Positions 19,192 through 27,000 of a DNA stretch of 64,000 nt are shown piece after piece (the stretch's first letter is position 1; each line of letters begins with the position of its first letter). The stretch is taken from assembly GCA_016788295.1 (NCBI GenBank), contig JAEUSY010000012.1, forward strand, positions 1-64,000, written 5' to 3'. Source of the DNA: Flavobacteriales bacterium (GTDB lineage: Bacteria > Bacteroidota > Bacteroidia > Flavobacteriales_F > PHOS-HE28). The notes under the pieces were generated by a model that was not told the origin of the DNA, did no database searches, and worked only from the letters and a program-made list of their open reading frames with translations. Position numbers and translations under genes: made by a program.

Positions 19192-19763
19192 GGAAGGTCC
19201 TGCAGGTGTACGGAAATGGCAGGCAGGAAGATGCCGAACTCGTTGCGATAGACCTCCATGTGCTGCACCAGCACCCGCTCGGCGCCACGCATGGCATCAC
19301 CGGCCGGTGCCCTTCGCGAAAGCCCATGCAAGGCCCTTGCCAGACCTTCGGTGGTGGCGTAGGAGGTCAACCAATCGCCCTGCACCATGTAGGGCAGCAT
19401 CTGGCGCGTTCGTTCGGGCAGCAGGTGCTCATGCGCGTGCAGCAAGGCATACATGCGCTGCGCGAAATCGGCCAGCGGTTCGGCATGCCAGCGCGACCAT
19501 TCCACGGCCAGCAGGTGATCGTAGAACAGGTCCATCACCACGCCTGCATAGCGGCCCGCATGGGCACGCACGCGTTCGCGGCCCGCACGCTGCAAGGGAT
19601 GCTCATCCGTGAACGCATCGATGGCGCGGTGCCTGCGGATGCCCTGTTCCACGGCGGCCGGAAAGCGGGACAGATCGCGCCCCTTCACGGCATCGGCCAT
19701 GAAGTTTCCCACGATGGCCAGCGGTTCGTTGCCCGCCAGGTAAAGGTGTCCCAGAAAGTTCAT
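19188..19763 (-). CDS. acpH: Acyl carrier protein phosphodiesterase (ACP hydrolase)
   Basis: ATG 19763 gives 191 residues starting MNFLGHLYLAGNEPLAIVGN, a hallmark of ACP phosphodiesterases, followed by FMADAVKG, QGIRRHRAIDAFTDEHP, MDLFYDHLLAVEW and LPYMVQGDWLTSY. The enzyme removes the 4'-phosphopantetheine arm from ACP. The His/Asp residues of the HD-like metal site are present. A start at 19778 is possible but the shorter one matches the family N-terminus. Overlaps mltF by four bases. Confidence 0.9.
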   Translation of the reverse strand: MNFLGHLYLAGNEPLAIVGNFMADAVKGRDLSRFPAAVEQGIRRHRAIDAFTDEHPLQRAGRERVRAHAGRYAGVVMDLFYDHLLAVEWSRWHAEPLADFAQRMYALLHAHEHLLPERTRQMLPYMVQGDWLTSYATTEGLARALHGLSRRAPAGDAMRGAERVLVQHMEVYRNEFGIFLPAISVHLQDLP

Positions 19764-19774
19764 GCCTACGAAGC

Positions 19775-19782
19775 GCAAGGTA
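19775..19782 (-). promoter_or_regulatory. putative -7 box (TACCTTGC) for acpH-mltF
   Basis: TACCTTGC on the minus strand lies 11 bases before the acpH ATG and repeats the octamer found before the deiminase gene. Confidence 0.35.
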
Positions 19783-19850
19783 GTCGCGGCCGCTGGTCAT
19801 CGCTGCGGTGCCGTTCGTGTGATCGCCGCCCGCGGCTCCCTGCGCATCGG

Positions 19851-19858
19851 TACTTTCG
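19851..19858 (+). promoter_or_regulatory. putative -7 box (TACTTTCG) for the LytS-type kinase gene
   Basis: TACTTTCG fits TAnnTTTG/TAnnTTCG and ends 13 bases before the ATG at 19872. The region between the divergent acpH and kinase starts is only about 108 bases and must hold both promoters. Confidence 0.42.
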
Positions 19859-19871
19859 TCGGGCACACGGT

Positions 19872-20966
19872 ATGCAGCGTCCGTTCAAAGCCTCCATCTG
19901 GTCGCGCGATCCGCGGCTGCTCTACTGGGCCACCCAGATCGGCGGCTGGGGCGCCTTCGTGGGCGGTTTCGCCGCATGGACCCTGCTCACCGACCGCTGG
20001 GTGTACGGCCTGGAGCAGGTGATCCTGCTGGAGTTCCTGATCGGTGTGGGTAGCAGCCACCTGTACCGCCATGTGGTGTTACAACGCGGCTGGCTGAAAC
20101 GCGACATCGGCTTTGTGCTTCCCCGCCTCAGTGCGCTGGCCCTGCTACTGGCCTTTGCGGCCTTCGGGGCCGAAGTGCTCGTGCACGACCTGGTGCTCAC
20201 CGGCTTCGAACACCTTTCCGACCAACCCGCGCAGGACCTGTTCGTGCGCCTGCTGAACTGGGCCGTGCTGCTCTTCATCTGGTCGCTGCTCTACTTCGCC
20301 TACAGCTGGTTCATGCGCGGACGGCGTGAGGAGATCCGCAACCTGCGCCTGGAGACCGCCAACCGCGAGAACCAGTTGAACACCCTGCGCGCACAGCTGA
20401 ACCCGCACTTCATGTTCAACGCGCTCAACGGCATCCGCGCGCTGGTGGACGAGGACCCTGAACAGGCCAAGCGTGCCATCACGCACCTCAGCGCCATCCT
20501 CCGCAACGCCATGAACAGCGTGAAGCGCCGCACGGTACCCTTGGGCGAAGAGCTCGATATCGTGAAGGCCTACCTCGCCCTTGAGGCCATGCGGTATGAG
20601 GAACGCCTGCGCACCGCCATTGAAATACAACCCGACCTGGAGCGCATACCGGTGCCGCCCATGCTGTTGCAAACGCTGGTGGAGAACGCCGTGCGCCATG
20701 GCATTGCCAACCTGCCCGGCGGCGGCGATCTGCACATTGCCGCCACGCGCACCGATGGGCACCTGGTGGTGACCGTGCGCAACAGCGGACACTATGAGCC
20801 GGGGCAGGTGAAAGGCAACGGCATCGGCCTGCGCAACACACGCAAACGGTTGGAGCTCATCTATGGGAACAACGCCCGCATCACCATCGGCAACAAGAAC
20901 GGCATGGTGGAAACGCAGGTGGAATTCCCCATCAACGAACTGATCGAAGGCCGGACCATGGCCTGA
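19872..20966 (+). CDS. LytS/YehU-type sensor histidine kinase
   Basis: ATG 19872 gives 364 residues; a far longer open frame from 19173 runs antisense to acpH and is not used. Four hydrophobic segments in residues 20-150 form a membrane domain. The His_kinase motif LRAQLNPHFMFNALNGIRAL places the phosphorylated His at 179, and an HATPase core follows (LVENAVRHGI, then GNGIGLRNTRKRLELIYG). This class pairs with LytTR regulators, and one is encoded 17 bases downstream. The signal is unknown. Confidence 0.93.
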   Translation: MQRPFKASIWSRDPRLLYWATQIGGWGAFVGGFAAWTLLTDRWVYGLEQVILLEFLIGVGSSHLYRHVVLQRGWLKRDIGFVLPRLSALALLLAFAAFGAEVLVHDLVLTGFEHLSDQPAQDLFVRLLNWAVLLFIWSLLYFAYSWFMRGRREEIRNLRLETANRENQLNTLRAQLNPHFMFNALNGIRALVDEDPEQAKRAITHLSAILRNAMNSVKRRTVPLGEELDIVKAYLALEAMRYEERLRTAIEIQPDLERIPVPPMLLQTLVENAVRHGIANLPGGGDLHIAATRTDGHLVVTVRNSGHYEPGQVKGNGIGLRNTRKRLELIYGNNARITIGNKNGMVETQVEFPINELIEGRTMA

Positions 20967-20983
20967 ACAACACCCCGCACACC

Positions 20984-21718
20984 ATGAAAGCGCTGATCAT
21001 TGACGACGAACGTTTGGCCCGCAAGGAACTGGCCTCGCTGCTGGAGAAGCACGACAGCATCGAGATCGTGGGCGAGGCTGCCAATGCCGACGAGGCCGAG
21101 GCCCTTATTGCCGAGAAGCGTCCCGACCTGCTGTTCCTGGACATCAACATGCCGGGTCGCACGGGCTTTGAACTGCTGGAGAGCCTGGACCATGCGCCCC
21201 AGGTGATCTTCGTTACGGCCTATGATGAGCATGCACTGAAAGCCTTCCAGGTGAACGCACTGGACTACCTGCTGAAGCCGATCGATCCCGAGCGGCTGGA
21301 AGCGGCCTTGAACAAGCTGGCCTCCGCATCGGCCGAAAGCGCAGGGCTTCCGCAGCGCGAGATCCTGCGCGAGAGCGACCAGATCTTCCTGAAGGACGGT
21401 GAGAAATGCTGGTTCGTAACGCTGAAGGACGTACGCTACCTGGAGAGCGAAGGCAATTATGTGCGTGTACGGTTCGACGACCAGAAGCCCTTGGTGCTAC
21501 GCTCGCTGAACAAGCTCGAAGAGAAGCTGGACCCCTTGGTGTTCTTCCGTGCCAACCGCAAGCACATCATCAACCTGCGCTGGGTGGAGAGCATTGAGCC
21601 CTGGTTCAGCGGCGGGCTGATGGTGAAGCTGAAGCACAAAGGCAAGGACGGCCAGCCGGAGACCATTGAGGTGAGCCGCAGACAGGCCGCACGCTTCAAG
21701 GAACTGCTCAGTTTGTGA
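20984..21718 (+). CDS. LytTR-family response regulator
   Basis: The 244-residue protein has a receiver domain (MKALIIDDERLARKEL, phosphoacceptor Asp53 in LFLDINMPG, Lys near LLKPID) and a LytTR DNA-binding domain (about 135-244, VRYLESEGNYVRV, LVLRSLNKLEEKL, FFRANRKHIINLRWV). It is the partner of the LytS-type kinase just upstream. No target operator could be identified. Confidence 0.94.
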   Translation: MKALIIDDERLARKELASLLEKHDSIEIVGEAANADEAEALIAEKRPDLLFLDINMPGRTGFELLESLDHAPQVIFVTAYDEHALKAFQVNALDYLLKPIDPERLEAALNKLASASAESAGLPQREILRESDQIFLKDGEKCWFVTLKDVRYLESEGNYVRVRFDDQKPLVLRSLNKLEEKLDPLVFFRANRKHIINLRWVESIEPWFSGGLMVKLKHKGKDGQPETIEVSRRQAARFKELLSL

Positions 21719-22114
21719 CCAGGTGTATGGGCCGCACCAGAGCGGAGGTGAAAAAATCACAAGAAGGAGCACCCACGTCGAGCCGGCACCTTACCTTGGT
21801 TACATGACCACGCGCAGACCTGCCCGCGCAAGGCAGCCCCGAAGGTTGCCTGCCCGCCCCCAGTTGGACCACCCCATGATGCGGATGGACCGTCGGCGAA
21901 GCACCGTTAGCTTCCAGTGGCAGGACGGTGCGGGCGAACTGCACATCGCAGAGCTCTCGCATGCACAGAGCTGGCCCTACCTGCACGACCAGGAAAAGCG
22001 CCATGGACCCGTAAGGCGCATTGCCCGTTCATAATGGTGCTCTGCAGGACCAGCGGATGAACCACTTTCCAACGAACCTAAAGGCCGCACCAGCTGCCTG
22101 AACAACCGATACCA
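21719..22114. other. Intergenic stretch without a convincing gene
   Basis: Nearly 400 bases separate the LytTR gene from the small gene at 22115. Open frames on both strands (for example 21804-22034 plus, starting MTTRRPARAR) are Arg-rich or biased like antisense frames and match nothing I know. The plus frame might be a remnant or a small orphan protein. No clear terminator follows the LytTR gene. Confidence 0.4.
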
Positions 22115-22453
22115 ATGGCCAAGACAAAGAAGAGCAAACCCACCACGAAGAAGAGCGGAAAAGCCAGTACACAAGCCGCGGACAGGTCCTACCCGATCAT
22201 TCATAGCCAATGCTTGGTGAGCACGGATCCGCCGGGCAATGGCACCGGAGCTACTTACCTCATTGAACTGCACTACCAATGCAACGAGGATGTGGAGTAT
22301 GTGGAATTGCCGCTTGATACTGCCCAGGAGTTCATTGCTGTGACCACCCTGATACAGACCGGACGAGCCGTGTACTACCCTGCACATAAGAAGGTGGCCG
22401 TGGAGCGCTGGGACCTGGAGCCCATCATGCCCATGGGTTTCGGTGGCCGCTGA
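22115..22453 (+). CDS. Small hypothetical protein with Lys-rich N-terminus
   Basis: The 112-residue product begins MAKTKKSKPTTKKSGKAS, a Lys/Thr-rich tail, followed by a compact domain (YPIIHSQCLVSTDPPGNG, YLIELHYQCNEDVEYVELPL, AVYYPAHKKVAVERWDLEP). No signal peptide. I do not recognise the family; the basic tail could bind nucleic acid. It stands alone and is followed by a strong terminator, which supports it being a real transcribed gene. Confidence 0.62.
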   Translation: MAKTKKSKPTTKKSGKASTQAADRSYPIIHSQCLVSTDPPGNGTGATYLIELHYQCNEDVEYVELPLDTAQEFIAVTTLIQTGRAVYYPAHKKVAVERWDLEPIMPMGFGGR

Positions 22454-22490
22454 TACGTCCACACCGCACCTGTTCTTCCTACCCCAACAG

Positions 22491-22531
22491 AACGCCCCGT
22501 TCATCGGTCGATGAGCGGGGCGTTCCCTTTT
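22491..22531 (+). terminator. Strong intrinsic terminator
   Basis: AACGCCCCG, a T, TCATCG, a two-base loop (GT), then CGATGA, G, CGGGGCGTT make a nearly perfect 16-bp hairpin followed by CCCTTTT, 38 bases after the stop of the small gene. Confidence 0.85.
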
Positions 22532-22618
22532 CATTCCTTCACTGTTGCAAGATGCTCCTGACCACTGTTCCCGAGCGTGAGAAAGGACACTGGCGGTCAT
22601 CGAATGTGCCCACGAACG

Positions 22619-22673
22619 CGAGCGCCCCGCCCACCATCCGGTCTTCACCGGGGTGAGCAGGGCGCTCGTTTTT
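22619..22673 (+). terminator. Second terminator hairpin facing the giant minus-strand gene
   Basis: CGAGCGCCC (22619-22627) pairs with GGGCGCTCG (22660-22668), with further pairing inside (CCGG/CCGG), and TTTTT follows on the plus strand. It lies 23 bases beyond the stop of the minus-strand gene ending at 22696 and, as a GC-rich stem flanked by an A tract on that strand, can serve both directions. Confidence 0.75.
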
Positions 22674-22695
22674 CAGTTCGTATCCGAACGACGTA

Positions 22696-24020
22696 CTAGT
22701 CGATCACCAGACGCTCGGTGAAGCGCTTGCTACCGGCGGTGATGTTCACCATGTAGAGGCCGCTGGCCATCTCGTTCAGTTCGATCACTTGGTACACCAT
22801 GCCATCATTCACCGCAAGGGTACGGGTGTTGACCAAGGCACCGGTCAGATCGTAGATGTCCACGCTCACCGTGTTCACGCCTTCTTCCACAGCGCTCAGG
22901 CTCACGGTGAGCATATCGCCGCGGTTCGGGTTGGGGAACATGCTCAGCTGAGCATCATCAGCGGCAACAGCAGGCTCAAGCAGCATGCCCGCGGAGCCGG
23001 CAGGACTTCCTGTGATGGTGACATTGCACTCATCGCCCCAGGGCAGGCTGGTAACGCACCATGCACCGTTCTTGAAGGCACGTACCTGCACCTGGTAGAC
23101 ACCGTTGGGCAGCGCAGGGCTCCAGTTGAGCTGCAACACCGGGGTAGTGGTGGTGCGTACCACTGGCGCGGCCAGTTCGGAGTTATTCCAGCGGAACTGA
23201 TACTGGGTAGCACCGTCCACGGCCTTGGCAACCACCTTGCTCAGCGAACTGCCACCCCATGTGCGGGTAACACCGCAGCTGAACTGGGCATTGCCTGGAA
23301 TGTCCATCAGCTTGGTAAAGGGGCATGCGGCACGCGCGGGATCGATCCTGAAGCGGCACACGGGACCCCAGGCGCTGTTCACTCCGTTCACACGACCACG
23401 CACCTTGACGTTCATCAAGACGTTCGCGGGGATCTGGTTGGGGCTCCAGTTGTTGATCCGAGCATGGCAGGCACGGGTGGCGCCCGTACCGGTCCCATCG
23501 CTGGTGGCATGGCTGCGGAACTTGGCGTAACCATAGCTGCCATTGGGATCGAACCACCAGAACTGGTAGCCATCATCCGTTTGGTTGCCTACACCGAACT
23601 GCGCGCTGACCGCGGGGTTCTCTGCGGCAACGATGAACTGGTTGTTCACCCAATCGAGCTTGTCACAGCTGGTGAAGATCAGCTTGTCCGTTCCCAAAGG
23701 CAGGCAGAAACCACCGTTGCCGAGCACAGCGCTCAGGCTGCCTGAAGAGAAGTTATTGCGGTTGTCGATGATGCGATCGCCTGTTGCGGTCCGCAGGATA
23801 TAACCACCACCTGCAATGCCATCACCGCCCGCATCGAACACACGGAGCACATAGCACCCATTGGGTACACAAGCCAGGTCAGTTACGGTCGCGTTGGAGG
23901 GATAAGCACCACCGCCACCCTGCACCAGCAAATTGTCGCTCTGCCTGCGGATCTCCCAGGTGATCTGAGAGCCATTCGCATCCGTGCGGACCTCAAAGAC
24001 GAGGTTATGGACACAGGGCA
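22696..24020 (-). repeat. Shared C-terminal module, copy 1
   Basis: The last 440 codons of the 2195-residue protein match, almost base for base in places, the last 440 codons of the protein at 29478-33194. Example: the final 80 bases next to each stop differ at about one position. It makes a direct repeat of about 1.3 kb, 6.8 kb from its partner. Confidence 0.85.
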
Positions 24021-27000
24021 GACCGGTATCCAGGATGTCGTCCACACGATCGTTCACCTCTTCGATGCGTGCATCGAGGCTGGCAGGGGTCTCGGCCAAC
24101 GCATAGGCATTGGTCGTGTGGAAGCTCTTCATGAACTCCGCGAAGGCATCCTGCTCGCTTCCGGGAATGGCGAAGGCGGCAACACCAGGACCGGCAGGTG
24201 GCAGGGTGTTCAGGTCAACACGACCGGTACCCAGGGTGTTGAAGGGATAGCCATCACCACCACCTGCGAGGAAGTTCAGCGTCACCACCCGGAAGGTGCG
24301 GGCAGGGTTGCCGTGCAGCATGCCGTTCATCACCAGGGTATCCACAGTGAAGCCTGCGCTGTCCGTGATCACGGCGTTGAGGATACGTGCGTTGGCAGGC
24401 AAGGTCTCGTTGTAGCTGAAGCGCACACCGCTCACTTGCGGGAAGCGACCCTGTGTCTGGCCCGGACCGCTGGCGGCCACACCGTGCTCAAGGATGGTGC
24501 GCAGGTTGGCGGCCGTGAGGGTGAGGGTGCTGAGCAGGTTGTTGAAGCGGAGGGAGTTCTCGATGTCCAGTTGGCTGATATCGCCCTGCTGTTTGCCTGC
24601 GGAAGGGTTGGCCGCCGGAGGATCGAGGCTCACGTTGCTGCCCACAGCGTTCACCACACCGATGGCGCTGCGAATGCCACCGCCGTTCTTGATGCTGATG
24701 GTGACGGCGGGATCATAACGTCGGGCCATCCACTTGTTGGCATCGGCGCTCACGTTGCCAAGGTTGGTCTCTTCGGTGCGTACGAAGTTGCGGCGACCTT
24801 CGAGGAACACATCGGTACGTCCGAAGATGTTGCCGTCCTTGGCGATGATCACGTTCTCCACCGCATCGCAGAGGTTCTTCACCTCCTGGCCCTTGCTGCC
24901 GGGGGTGAAGGCGTCGGCGTAGTCGCCCCACACCTCCACTACACCGAGGCTGTCGGCCGGGTAGGCGCCGCTCACGAGGGGGTCGATGCTGGCGGGGATG
25001 ATATCACCGTTGGCATCGAACTGCAGGACGAGACGGCCCACATACTTGTAGTTGCCATCGGTATTGACGATCGCCACAGGCTTGCCATCCACGTCGGTGG
25101 TGAGGAAGGGATAGCTCTCAGCGGCCACATCACCAGCACGCAGGCGGTCCGTGGCACCGGCCATCAGGGTATTGCTACCACCGCCGATGATCACGTCCAC
25201 ACCGCTGAGCAAGGGTGCCAGCTGCTTCTCCAAGGTGAGCTGCTGCAGGTGGCTGAGCAGAACGATCTTGTCGATGTTCTCAAGGTTGCGCAGATCGTCG
25301 ATCACGGGTTGCACGACGGCAGCAAGTGCTGGCATGTCGTTGCTGCTGGGACCGATGATCGTGGTGGCACCGGGCGAAGAGATGCTCGCCAGGATCTGGG
25401 TGGTGATACCGACCACACCGATGCGCTCACCGTTCACCGTGATGATGGTGCTCGGCGCAAGTTTACGCGTAGCGGCGATGGCCGAAGCGGCTTGTGTGGG
25501 GTTGCTCTGGAAGAAGGTGTACTCCTCACGCGTGTTGGTGAACAGCGCACTGAGGTTCGGGTCAGCACTGAAGTTGAGGTTGCTGCTGAGGTAGGGGAAC
25601 TGCGCACCGAACCAACGGATATTGGCGCTGCTGTTCTGACCTCCGATGATGTTGCGCAGTTCACTGGTACCAAGATCGAACTCGTGGTTGCCCAGCACAG
25701 CGGCCTGCACGCCTAGAATGTTCATGATGGTGATGTCCACGCGACCGATGCCAGCGCGCAGGTCATTGTTCGCGAAGGGCGTACCGCCATAGTAGTTGAT
25801 ATAGGCGTTCCGCAGCGGGGTCTGCAAGCTGGGGTCCTCACCGGCGCTCATGAAGGGGCCCGGCAGGAAGTTGTCGCCACTGCTCAGGGTGATGGAGTTG
25901 GCGAAGGTGTGCTCCAGGCTGTCCACGATGGCGGCGAAGCGCGGCGCATCCTCAGTGGCTTGCACGGATGCCTCGAAGTCACTGGCGTGGAGGATCTGCA
26001 GTGTGAAGGGTGGCGGCGAGGTGATCACATCCGCCGTGAAGCTTACGTTGTCGAAGCGCCAGGTGCCACCGGTCGCCACCGTACCCACGTTGTTCGCTGT
26101 GCGGAACTGGCCGGTTGTGCTGTAGTGCGCAGCAAGGATGCGGATGCCGAAGTTGGGGTTGTTGTTGGCGCCGGTGATGCCGGAAAGGTTGATCACACGA
26201 CGTCCCCATGAGTCGGACACGTTTCCGCCGACGGGATCCGATGCATCGATGCGACCATCGTCGATCCCACCGCGGTTGGCGCAGGCGCTGTTGTCGTAGT
26301 TGCTCGCGTTCAGGTCCAGGTTGATCCACGTGGTTCCGTCCAAGGTGTACTGGATGCGGGCGGTACGCGTGGCCGAGTTCGAGAGGCGATGGTCATATGA
26401 GAAGATGATGTTCTCATGGCCGACGGTGGATGTGCGGAACTCAACACCCGAAGACTCGTTGGTGGCACCGGGGCTGGCTGTGCCGATGGCCCACGCAGTG
26501 GTGCCTGTGACCTGTGCGCAACCGGTGGTGCTTCCCGTGGAAGTACCTGCACCGCTCATGCTGCCCACGATGGCCGATGAGCCGCTACCGATGTTCGGCG
26601 TCGGTGCAGTGGCCGTTCCCTGCAATGGTTCAAAGGTCCACACGGCGAGCACACCCGGCACCGGTGGCGCGATGACCTGTCCTTCCACGCTCACCTGCTG
26701 GCTCGTTGCGCCGGTGCTGGCAATGGTGATGTTGCCGGTGTAGGTACCTGCCGTGCTACCGTCGAGGCGCACTTCGATGGTGGCGTTCACGGTGGGGCCG
26801 GTCAGGTTGAGCGACGCACCGTAGTTACCGACACCTTGTGCCCGCAGCTCGAATCCGGCAGGCGCAGTGAACACCAGGTCGGCGGTGAGGTCGCTCGCCG
26901 TGACGGTGAAGGTCTGTGCGGCACTGGCCGTGCCTTCATCGGTGGTAAAGCCTGTGAGACTGGTGGGTACGGGGGCATCGATGGTAGCGGTGTTCACCTG

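Noticed and set aside
19173-19871. Extended N-terminus of the LytS-type kinase
   Set aside because: It overlaps acpH on the other strand and lacks kinase features; ATG 19872 follows a promoter-like box.
21708-22034. Small open frames between the LytTR gene and the gene at 22115
   Set aside because: No recognisable motif, composition like antisense frames, and no supporting signals; recorded only as an intergenic stretch.
24007-25716. Plus-strand open frame of 569 codons opposite the 5'-nucleotidase domain
   Set aside because: Antisense shadow with His/Val/Gly bias and no recognisable domain.
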